This document shows positions 1 through 5,480 of a stretch of 7,170 bases of DNA, piece after piece; position 1 is the stretch's first letter, and every line of letters starts with the position of its first letter. The notes beneath the pieces are model-generated. The model saw only the letters and a list, made by a program, of their open reading frames with translations. It did not search any database and was not told the origin of the DNA. Made by a program: the position numbers and the translations under genes. Origin of the DNA: UBA668 sp039796575 (lineage in GTDB: Bacteria; Actinomycetota; Acidimicrobiia; Acidimicrobiales; Ilumatobacteraceae). The stretch covers positions 1-7,170 of the forward strand of contig JBDKJP010000070.1 in assembly GCA_039796575.1 (NCBI GenBank), read 5' to 3'.

Positions 1-2
1 GC

Positions 3-74
3 TCGCTGGCAGAACTCGACGGCACGCGCGACACTGACATCGCCTCAGCCGCCGGCATCACAACCGGCGACTGA
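3..74 (+). CDS. C-terminal tail of an unidentified protein (partial)
   Basis: An open frame enters from the left edge and ends with TGA at 72-74, giving the last 23 residues of a protein (ending ...AAGITTGD). The tail is too short to identify. It is convergent with the next gene, whose stop lies 13 bp further on. A second plus-strand frame is also open through here, so choosing this one rests on its plausible composition (Asp, Glu, Ala, Gly) and its tight convergent stop. It could equally be non-coding. Confidence 0.3.
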   Translation, partial: SLAELDGTRDTDIASAAGITTGD

Positions 75-87
75 GCAACACCAGGCA

Positions 88-597
88 TCACGCCTGAAAG
101 CCCACCACCCGACGGGGCACCGTCTGGTGGTCTGGCGTCGGCCGCACGTAGCGCGCGTAACGATCGGGGTCCTGAGCCCGCAGACACACAAAGAACTCTC
201 GCATCTGAGCAAGGACAGCGGGTGCGTGACGGTCGAGCCAGGGTCGCCAGTCGAAGTCAGGACCTACACGCTCGAGGCCAAGGTGAGCGACGCGGCTGTG
301 AAGGGCACGCACACCATCCCTCAGATCTGCATTCGGCGACCATCTCCAGCCTTTGACGTAGTCTCGGGCATTCGCTCGGTTCGGTTTGCTGCCCTCCAAG
401 AACTCAACAAGGCAGCGGAGATGAACCAGTGCCGCTTCTAGCGTCCCGTTGTGAGCCAGATTGGCGAGTGGCGTGGGGAGCATGACGAGAGCCCAACGGT
501 TCCCCTGCTCGAGGAACAGGAGCGTCTGGTGGTACTCGTACATGACGTGCTCCACCATCAGGTCAAGCAGCGGCTCCTTGGCGGGCGGCCCGGGCAT
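88..597 (-). CDS. Helical protein of unknown function, weakly HEPN-like (169 aa)
   Basis: Not a family I can name with certainty. I chose the ATG at 597-595 because the sequence before it carries GGGAG about 9 nt upstream. The frame stays open further upstream to 744, but that extension is Arg/Ser/Pro-rich and runs through a hairpin, so it looks non-coding. The protein appears all-helical and soluble, with no signal peptide or membrane segment. Residues 45-66 (...NGTLEAALVHLRCLVEFLEGS) and a later ...HSRVAHLGLER segment resemble the layout of small bacterial HEPN-like proteins, in which a helix with an H-x-R-x-L-x-x-F pattern is followed by an R/N-x-x-x-AHL motif. A canonical R-x(4-6)-H RNase motif is not clearly present, so RNase activity is not claimed. 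The gene stands alone beside the 3' end of a tRNA gene, and sampled blocks are lower in GC (about 57-67%) than the der region, consistent with accessory DNA. The HEPN link is inference only. Confidence 0.7.
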   Translation of the reverse strand: MPGPPAKEPLLDLMVEHVMYEYHQTLLFLEQGNRWALVMLPTPLANLAHNGTLEAALVHLRCLVEFLEGSKPNRANARDYVKGWRWSPNADLRDGVRALHSRVAHLGLERVGPDFDWRPWLDRHAPAVLAQMREFFVCLRAQDPDRYARYVRPTPDHQTVPRRVVGFQA

Positions 598-711
598 CGT
601 CGCATTCTCCCACGAAGAGCTCACGCCCCGGTCAGTTGATGGCGGCCGGACAAAGGAGCTGCGGCACCTTTCTGGCCGTGTGCGGAACGCCGAGACAGCC
701 GGAGAACGACT

Positions 712-737
712 CGAGGCCGCCCTTTCGGGCGGCCTCG
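712..737 (-). terminator. Strong hairpin downstream of tRNA-Pro, likely terminator
   Basis: Perfect 10-bp stem GAGGCCGCCC / GGGCGGCCTC (713-722 with 727-736), extended by one C-G pair (712/737). Read on the minus strand it has a GAAA tetraloop. It starts 16 nt after the tRNA 3' end. No clear U-tract follows (CGAGTCGTTCTCC), so it would be a tail-less actinobacterial-type terminator. It also separates the tRNA from the next minus-strand gene. Confidence 0.65.
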
Positions 738-752
738 GCCTCACTTCCTACG

Positions 753-827
753 TCGGGCTGGCGGGATTCGAACCCACGACCTCTTGTCCCCCAGACAAGC
801 GCGCTAACCAAGCTGCGCCACAGCCCG
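753..827 (-). tRNA. tRNA-Pro (anticodon GGG)
   Basis: On the minus strand the 75 nt fold as a full cloverleaf. The 7-bp acceptor stem is CGGGCTG / CAGCCCG with discriminator A. The D-arm stem is GCGC/GCGC around AGCTTGGTTA. The anticodon stem CTTGT/ACAAG encloses the loop CTGGGGG, giving anticodon GGG. The T-arm is GTGGG-TTCGAAT-CCCGC. The CCA end is not encoded and must be added by a nucleotidyltransferase. It reads CCC codons (and CCU by wobble). The gene lies 24 bp after the stop of the zinc-ribbon gene on the same strand. It may be cotranscribed with that cluster, or started from a weak TAGAGT box at 847-842. Confidence 0.97.
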
Positions 828-851
828 TATGTCGACGGCCGACTCTATCGA

Positions 852-1091
852 CTAGAGGAACAGGTCCACCACCCGCCAGCCGAGATACAGCGCGAGCAAC
901 ACCATCAGCAGCTTGAAGTGCCATGGCGCCTTCGCCTGCTCCTCGTCGTCGCCGGCCGCCAGCTGCTTCACGTCGACGTTCTTGGCCGTGATCTTCTGGG
1001 CCTCGACGGACCGGCCGCAGCTCGGGCAGGTGCCGTCCTCGTTCATCGCGTTCGGCGTCCAGTACTTGGCGCACTCCTCGCACCAGGGCAT
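852..1091 (-). CDS. Small zinc-ribbon, tail-anchored membrane protein (79 aa)
   Basis: A two-part miniature protein. Residues 4-25 form a zinc-ribbon knuckle with Cys4-x2-Cys7 and Cys22-x2-Cys25, expected to hold one structural Zn. After a charged linker (about 26-56), a hydrophobic segment at about 58-79 (...FKLLMVLLALYLGWRVVDLFL) looks like a single C-terminal membrane helix. That gives a tail-anchored protein with its ribbon probably in the cytosol. Its ATG lies 11 bp after the der stop. The AGGA of its ribosome binding site overlaps the TAG stop of der (TAGGA), so it is probably translated from the der transcript. I cannot assign a function. Zinc ribbons of this size bind nucleic acid or protein, and the position next to Der hints at, but does not show, a ribosome- or membrane-related role. 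Confidence 0.85.
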   Translation of the reverse strand: MPWCEECAKYWTPNAMNEDGTCPSCGRSVEAQKITAKNVDVKQLAAGDDEEQAKAPWHFKLLMVLLALYLGWRVVDLFL

Positions 1092-1102
1092 CGCAGACCG
1101 TC

Positions 1103-2449
1103 CTACTCGTTGCGCTTGCGGACGCGCAGCTTGATGGGGGTGGAACCGAAGTTGAACGCCTCACGGATGGACCGCTCGAGGTACCGGAGGTAGGTCTGCG
1201 GCAGCTCGCGGTTCACGAACAGCGTGAACGTGGGCGGATCGGTGGCGCCCTGCAACGCGTACAACACGCGCAGGCCGTGGCCGGCGGGCTGACGCTGCTG
1301 CGCCTCGGCGATCACCTTGTTGACGTCGCGGGTGGGTACCCGGCGGTGGTACTGCTCGATGGCGTCCTGCAGCACGGGCCGCAGCTTGTGCACGTTCTTG
1401 CCGGTGAGTGCCGAGATCTTCAGCAGCGGGGCGTCGCCGACGAAGTACAGCATCCGCCGCACCTGCGCCTCGACCTCCACGCGGGTCTCGGGGTCGTCGA
1501 TGAGCTCCCACTTGTTCAGCATCACCACGATCGGGCAGCCGGAGGCGTCGACGCGCTCGGCGAGCCGCTGGTCCTGGCTGGTGACTCCCTCGGTGGCGTC
1601 GATGACGAGCAGGGCGATGTCGGCGGCGTCGATGGCCCGCAGCGCGCGCACCATGCTGTAGTACTCGGCCGAGTCGTCGATGCGGGACCGGCGGCGCATG
1701 CCGGCCGTGTCGACGAACACGATCGGGCCGTCCGGCGTCTCGACCAGGGTGTCGATGGCGTCGCGGGTGGTGCCGGCCATGTCGTGGACGACCGAACGGT
1801 CCTCCCCCACCAACCGGTTGAACAGCGTGCTCTTGCCGACGTTCGGGCGGCCGACGATGGCCACGCGGGGCGGCGGGGTGTCGCCCATCTTCCACAGGGC
1901 TTCGCCGGCCTCGTCGACCGGGATGCCATTGGTTTCGTCGTCGTCGCCCTCCTGCTCGGGCAGCAGACGGCACACCTCGTCGAGCAGGTCGCCGGCGCGC
2001 CGGCCGTGCAGCGCACTCACCGGCACGGGCTCACCCATGCCGAGCGCCATGAACTCCCAGCGGTCGTTTTCGCGACGGTCGTTGTCGGCCTTGTTGGCCA
2101 CCAGGAGCACGGGCGACTTGATGCGGCGCAGCCAGAGCGCGACCGACTGGTCGTCGTCGGTGAGGCCCACCGAGGCGTCGACCACGAACAGCACGACGTC
2201 GGCCTCCTTCACCGCGGCCTCGACCTGACGGCTGACCTTCTCGTCGAGCTCGGTGCCGCCGGGCAACCAACCGCCGGTGTCGACCAGCAGGAACTTGGTG
2301 CCGAGCCATTCGGCCTCGAGCTCCTTGCGGTCCCGGGTGACGCCGGGTCGGTTCTCGACGATGGCGGCCTGCTCGCCGATGATGCGGTTGAAGAGCGTGC
2401 TCTTGCCGACGTTGGGGCGGCCGACGACGACCACGGTGGGAAGGCTCAT
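1103..2449 (-). CDS. der: Ribosome-assembly GTPase Der (EngA), 448 aa
   Basis: Der is an essential GTPase with two tandem G domains that acts in late assembly of the 50S subunit. In the first domain: P-loop GRPNVGKS (residues 10-17), switch Thr in RPGVTRD (34-40), DTGG (57-60), NKAD (119-122) and SAL (145-147). An acidic linker (about 166-190) leads to the second domain: P-loop GRPNVGKS (200-207), AGTTRD (225-230), DTAG (247-250), NKWE (312-315) and SALTG (346-350). A C-terminal KH-like domain follows (about 355-448) and ends in the basic stretch KLRVRKRNE. Length and order are normal and every G motif is intact. The start is the ATG at 2449-2447, which overlaps the stop of the upstream DUF512 gene as ATGA, implying translational coupling. 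The frame stays open far upstream, but that part is out-of-frame DUF512 sequence. Confidence 0.98.
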   Translation of the reverse strand: MSLPTVVVVGRPNVGKSTLFNRIIGEQAAIVENRPGVTRDRKELEAEWLGTKFLLVDTGGWLPGGTELDEKVSRQVEAAVKEADVVLFVVDASVGLTDDDQSVALWLRRIKSPVLLVANKADNDRRENDRWEFMALGMGEPVPVSALHGRRAGDLLDEVCRLLPEQEGDDDETNGIPVDEAGEALWKMGDTPPPRVAIVGRPNVGKSTLFNRLVGEDRSVVHDMAGTTRDAIDTLVETPDGPIVFVDTAGMRRRSRIDDSAEYYSMVRALRAIDAADIALLVIDATEGVTSQDQRLAERVDASGCPIVVMLNKWELIDDPETRVEVEAQVRRMLYFVGDAPLLKISALTGKNVHKLRPVLQDAIEQYHRRVPTRDVNKVIAEAQQRQPAGHGLRVLYALQGATDPPTFTLFVNRELPQTYLRYLERSIREAFNFGSTPIKLRVRKRNE

Positions 2450-3864
2450 GACACGGACTCCAGGATTGGCGCACCGAGTGCGCGACGCAGGGCGATGCCA
2501 TCGGTGGGCACCACTTCGACAGGGCGGGGCAACGACTCGATGGTCGTGCCGTCGAGGAAACGGCCTTCGCTGAGGCACACGTCGGGCAGCAGGTAGCGGT
2601 GCCCGGCAGGCTGGTCGGCGAGCACACGGGCGATGTCGTCGCCCACCATCAGCCCGGTGACCGAGGTGTTGCCGCCGAAGAACTCGTTGCGCACCGGCAG
2701 GATGCGGATGTCGTCGCGGCCGAGCGACGCCACGAGCGGGCCGATGACACGGGCGCCGTACTCCCCGGTGAGGATGCCGATCGGCGCATCGCGGCGGGCC
2801 GTGAGCTGCACCTCGACCTCGACCGCCGGCGCAGGGCCGCGCAGGCCGGTGTCGCCGGCAGGGTTGCGAGGGGCGCGGTAACCGGCTGCAGGCGCGCCGT
2901 CGACCCAGGCGAAGAAGCCGCTCTGCACGCCGGTGGGTGCCGCAGCTTCGCCACGGAACTCGAGCTCGAACGTGCGGGCCATGCCGATGCCGTCCTCGTG
3001 CATGTGGAAGCCCTCGTACGACTCGGCATCCGGGAACGGCAGCTCGGCCATCAGGTAGTACTCGTCGGCGGCGAACACCATGCGCTTGCCGAGCACGCGG
3101 AGGAACACGTCCTGCCAGTCGTGGATGGCGTCGATCATGGCCCGCGCCTCGGCGGCGGTGTGGAGGCGCATCGCGACCTCGGTGTTGAACTTGCTCAGGC
3201 CGAGCGGCACCACGGCGACCGACTCGAGCTCGGGGTACTCGTCGAGCACGCCGGCCATGGTGCGTTCGAACACCACGCCGTCGTTCACACCCGGGCACAG
3301 CACGATCTGACCCCGCACGGTGATGCCGTGATCGAGCAGCGCCCGCAGCCACCGCAGGCTCATGCCGCCACGCGGGTTCTTCAGCATGCGGTTGCGCACC
3401 TCGGGGTCGGTGGCGTGGATGCTGACGTTGAGCGGCGACAGGCGCTCGGTGACCACCCGCTCGAGGTCGGCCTCGGTGAAACGGGTGAGCGTGGTGAAGT
3501 TGCCGTACAGGAACGACAGGCGGTAGTCGTCGTCCTTCAGGTAGAGGCTGCGGCGCAGATCCTTCGGCAACTGGTAGATGAAGCAGAACTCGCAGTGGTT
3601 GTCGCACGTGCGCACCCGGTCGAACACGGCGCTGGACACCTCGGCACCGAGCGGCTCACCGGCGCGCTTGTCGACCTCGATGGTGAGCTCGAGCCCACCA
3701 CGCAGCACTTCGAGCGACACCTCGGCGTCGTCGGCGGCGTAGCGCCACTCGATGATGTCGCGGGGAACGGTACCGTTCACCGACAGCACGACGTCGCCGA
3801 CGGCGAGGCCGGCGCGCTGGGCGGCGGACTCGGGCGCGATGGCGACGACGGTGGGCGATGACAT
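2446..3864 (-). CDS. PDZ / radical SAM / DUF512 domain protein (472 aa)
   Basis: Three parts are visible. Residues 1-66 form a PDZ-like domain (AIAPESAAQRAGLAVGD then VLSVNG). A radical-SAM-like Fe-S segment carries Cys87-x3-Cys91-x2-Cys94 (CDNHCEFC). The rest, including LSPLNVSIHATDPEVRNRML, the cysteine-bearing LCPGVNDG, FAADEYY and FFGGNTSVTGLM, matches the DUF512 family. The reaction and substrate of the family are unknown. In many Gram-positive genomes a DUF512 gene sits directly before der, as here, where the two overlap by 4 bases; this suggests a shared role in translation or ribosome maturation, by inference. I chose the ATG at 3864-3862. The frame stays open upstream, but that stretch crosses the divergent ispH start and encodes low-complexity residues. 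There is no Shine-Dalgarno sequence; a TAGCCT box 8 nt upstream suggests a leaderless mRNA. Confidence 0.93.
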   Translation of the reverse strand: MSSPTVVAIAPESAAQRAGLAVGDVVLSVNGTVPRDIIEWRYAADDAEVSLEVLRGGLELTIEVDKRAGEPLGAEVSSAVFDRVRTCDNHCEFCFIYQLPKDLRRSLYLKDDDYRLSFLYGNFTTLTRFTEADLERVVTERLSPLNVSIHATDPEVRNRMLKNPRGGMSLRWLRALLDHGITVRGQIVLCPGVNDGVVFERTMAGVLDEYPELESVAVVPLGLSKFNTEVAMRLHTAAEARAMIDAIHDWQDVFLRVLGKRMVFAADEYYLMAELPFPDAESYEGFHMHEDGIGMARTFELEFRGEAAAPTGVQSGFFAWVDGAPAAGYRAPRNPAGDTGLRGPAPAVEVEVQLTARRDAPIGILTGEYGARVIGPLVASLGRDDIRILPVRNEFFGGNTSVTGLMVGDDIARVLADQPAGHRYLLPDVCLSEGRFLDGTTIESLPRPVEVVPTDGIALRRALGAPILESVS

Positions 3865-3871
3865 GGGCACC

Positions 3872-3910
3872 CAGGCTACCGGCGGGCCCACCTGCCCCGC
3901 CGCTAGCCTG
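3872..3910. promoter_or_regulatory. Symmetric divergent promoter region between DUF512 gene and ispH
   Basis: Two 15-bp arms (3872-3886 and 3896-3910) form an inverted repeat with one mismatch around a 9-nt centre. Each arm contains TAGCCT, fitting the actinobacterial -10 consensus TANNNT. On the plus strand the box (3904-3909) ends 7 nt before the GTG of ispH. On the minus strand the box (3878-3873) ends 8 nt before the ATG of the DUF512 gene. Neither start has a Shine-Dalgarno sequence, so both mRNAs are probably leaderless. No convincing -35 box is visible. The palindrome could also be bound by a dimeric regulator covering both promoters; that is inference. Confidence 0.55.
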
Positions 3911-3916
3911 CCCTGC

Positions 3917-4954
3917 GTGACCGTCGACCACGTGCTGCTCGCCGAGCCCCGAGGCTTCTGTGCCGGCGTCGAGATGGCCATCAAGGCCCTCGCCTGGATG
4001 GTGCGCAGCTTCGAGCCGCCCGTGTACTGCTACCACGAGATCGTGCACAACAAGATCGTCGTGCAGCGGTTCGAGGCGCAGGGCGTGGTGTTCGTCGACG
4101 ACATCGCCGAGGTGCCCGAGGGGCGACCCATCATGCTGTCGGCGCACGGTTCGGCCCCCGAGGTCGTGGCCGCCGCCCGCGCTCGCGGCTCGTACGTGGT
4201 CGACTCCGTGTGCCCACTGGTCACCAAGGTGCACCACGAGGTGAAGGTGCGGGCCGGCAAGGGGTACCGCATCGTGTACGTCGGCCACGAAGGGCACGAG
4301 GAGGCCGTCGGCACCATGGCCGTCGCCCCGCACGCCATCAGCCGCGTCGAGAGCGTGGCCGAAGTTGCGGCACTCCCCCAGTTCGACGAACCGGTCGCGC
4401 TGCTCGCGCAGACCACGCTGTCGCACCGCGACTGGAGCGACGTGGCCGTCGCCGTGCGCGACCGCTTCCCCGACACGTGGTCGCCCGGCCGCAGCGACCT
4501 GTGCTTCGCCACCACCAACCGCCAGTCGGCGCTCATGGCCATGGCGCCGCGGTGCGACGCCATCGTGGTCATCGGGTCGTCGAACTCGTCGAACACGCGA
4601 GCGCTCGAGAAGCTGGCCGTCGAGGCCGGCTGCCCGAAGGTGTTCCGGGTGAACAGCGTCGACGAGCTGCCGCACGACCTGTGCGGCACGGTCGGCGTCA
4701 CCGCCGGCGCGTCGGCCCCCGAGGAGCTGGTCGAGGCCATCATCGCCTTCCTCGCTCCTGTCGGCGGCGTGGAGACCGTGCGGGTCACCGAGGAGGACGA
4801 GTACTTCCCTCCCCCGCGCAACATCCGCGAGCTGCAGAGCGCGGTCGGTCTGGCCGCCGCGGCGCTGCTCGGCGGCCCCGCCGAGGCGTCGTCGTCGTTC
4901 GACGACCGCGGCCTCGCGGCCAGCGATGTGCTCGCGACCCTCCGCGCTTCCTAA
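3917..4954 (+). CDS. ispH: 4-hydroxy-3-methylbut-2-enyl diphosphate reductase IspH (345 aa)
   Basis: IspH catalyses the final step of the MEP pathway, reducing HMBPP to IPP and DMAPP in the cytosol with a [4Fe-4S] cluster. The three cluster cysteines are present: Cys15 in PRGFCAGV, Cys99 in DSVCPLVTKVH and Cys196 in DLCFATTNRQ. Substrate-pocket motifs are also intact: EIVHNK (41-46), SAHGSAPE (76-82), GHEGHEE (123-129), QTTLS (165-169) and SSNSSNTR (221-228). The family fold ends near YFPPPRNIRELQ; a further 35 or so Ala-rich residues form a C-terminal tail. I chose the GTG at 3917 because the conserved N-terminus (VDHVLLAEPRGFC) begins there and a TAGCCT box sits 7 nt upstream. An in-frame ATG at 3752 would overlap the divergent gene and adds low-complexity sequence. 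The next gene begins 10 nt after the stop. Confidence 0.97.
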   Translation: MTVDHVLLAEPRGFCAGVEMAIKALAWMVRSFEPPVYCYHEIVHNKIVVQRFEAQGVVFVDDIAEVPEGRPIMLSAHGSAPEVVAAARARGSYVVDSVCPLVTKVHHEVKVRAGKGYRIVYVGHEGHEEAVGTMAVAPHAISRVESVAEVAALPQFDEPVALLAQTTLSHRDWSDVAVAVRDRFPDTWSPGRSDLCFATTNRQSALMAMAPRCDAIVVIGSSNSSNTRALEKLAVEAGCPKVFRVNSVDELPHDLCGTVGVTAGASAPEELVEAIIAFLAPVGGVETVRVTEEDEYFPPPRNIRELQSAVGLAAAALLGGPAEASSSFDDRGLAASDVLATLRAS

Positions 4955-4957
4955 CCT
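4952..4957 (+). promoter_or_regulatory. Putative -10 box (TAACCT) for the CopD-like gene
   Basis: TAACCT fits TANNNT and lies 6 nt before the ATG at 4964. Its first three bases are the TAA stop codon of ispH. No Shine-Dalgarno sequence precedes the ATG, so a leaderless transcript starting at or next to the ATG is plausible in addition to read-through from ispH. Confidence 0.4.
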
Positions 4958-4963
4958 CGGCGC

Positions 4964-5374
4964 ATGCTCTCGCCCTCGGCCGACACCATCCGCATCTTCC
5001 TGCACGTCCTGTTCGCCTCGGTGTGGGTGGGCGGCCAGCTCACCCTCGCCGGTGTGGTGCCCGCGCTGCGCCGGGCCCACCCGCAGGCCACCACCACCCT
5101 GGCGCAGGCGTTCTCGCGTGTGGCGTGGCCGGCGTTCGGGCTCACGGTGCTGACCGGGATGTGGAGCCTGATGGCCGTCGACATCACCGAGGCGAGCGCC
5201 GCCTACCAGGCCACCGTGCTGCTGAAGATCGCCGTGGCCATCCTGTCCGGCGTGTTCGCCGCCGTGCACACCGTCGGCAAGAGCAAGGCCGCGCTGGCAG
5301 TGGGTGGCGCGCTAGGCGCGCTCACCTCACTGCTGGCGATGTTCTTGGGCGTCCTGCTCCACACCGGCTCCTAG
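4964..5374 (+). CDS. Small CopD-like / DUF-type integral membrane protein (136 aa)
   Basis: A four-helix membrane protein with predicted helices at about residues 9-32, 54-72, 84-104 and 110-133. The first helix carries LHVLFASVWVGGQL, the H-x(6)-W-x-G-G pattern of the CopD superfamily and related haem- or copper-associated membrane proteins. Other conserved-looking residues are His102 (AAVHTVGKSK) and His133 near the C-terminus. It is shorter than full CopD proteins, so it is probably a one-domain relative. Substrate and role are unknown. It follows ispH by 10 nt on the same strand, but its own TAACCT box allows separate expression. Its TAG stop is split between host and mobile DNA: the T belongs to the 9-bp direct repeat and the AG to the inserted element. 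The original stop was probably TGA, still visible after the right-hand repeat copy at 7010-7012. Confidence 0.88.
   Translation: MLSPSADTIRIFLHVLFASVWVGGQLTLAGVVPALRRAHPQATTTLAQAFSRVAWPAFGLTVLTGMWSLMAVDITEASAAYQATVLLKIAVAILSGVFAAVHTVGKSKAALAVGGALGALTSLLAMFLGVLLHTGS
5364..5372. repeat. Left copy of 9-bp direct repeat (probable target-site duplication)
   Basis: CCGGCTCCT, identical to 7002-7010. It ends two bases before the conserved core of the left terminal inverted repeat and covers the last codons of the CopD-like gene. Confidence 0.75.
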
Positions 5375-5480
5375 GTTCGGCAGCAAGGGGTGCTGACTGT
5401 GGATTATTCCGTTCGTCAAGCTCTCACTGTCCGTACTGGTCGCCGTTGCCGGCGGCCCGTCCAGGTCTCAGGCCACACGG
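5373..5480 (-). ncRNA. Putative omega-RNA (reRNA) region at the tnpB 3' end
   Basis: TnpB proteins use a guide RNA whose scaffold overlaps the tnpB 3' end and the adjoining element end. On the minus strand this stretch holds a hairpin at 5457-5438: stem CGCCG/CGGCG with a GCAA tetraloop, and two further G-C pairs below a C/A mismatch. It continues through the left inverted repeat to the element boundary. If the boundary is at 5373, the guide would start in host DNA with AGGAGCCGG, i.e. the 3' end of the CopD-like gene. The scaffold limits are unknown and the call rests on position and the hairpin. Confidence 0.4.
5375..5412 (+). repeat. Left terminal inverted repeat
   Basis: The outer 16 bp, GTTCGGCAGCAAGGGG (5375-5390), are the exact reverse complement of 6983-6998. 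After 8 divergent bases, GTGGATTATTCCGT (5399-5412) matches the right end (GTGGACAATTCCGT when reverse-complemented) in 12 of 14 positions. Spacing between the blocks is the same at both ends. Overall about 29 of 38 positions match. Confidence 0.85.

Noticed and set aside
598..744. N-terminal extension of the 169-residue protein
   Set aside because: It runs through the strong hairpin at 712-737 and is Arg/Ser/Pro-rich; a ribosome binding site supports the internal ATG at 597.
753..827. tRNA-Pro as an attachment site with a duplicated 3' end
   Set aside because: I saw no second copy of the tRNA 3' segment in the window, so an att site is not supported here.
1277..2596. Long plus-strand open frame (439 codons)
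   Set aside because: It lies antisense to der, whose G motifs are unmistakable. The Val/Gly/Asp/His-rich product is the usual shadow of a GC-rich gene.
2599..3861. Long plus-strand open frame (420 codons) opposite the DUF512 gene
   Set aside because: Antisense shadow with a His/Arg/Glu-rich composition and no recognisable domain.
3656..5269. Long minus-strand open frame (537 codons)
   Set aside because: It runs antisense to ispH and the CopD-like gene and overlaps the DUF512 start; the low-complexity product shows no motif.
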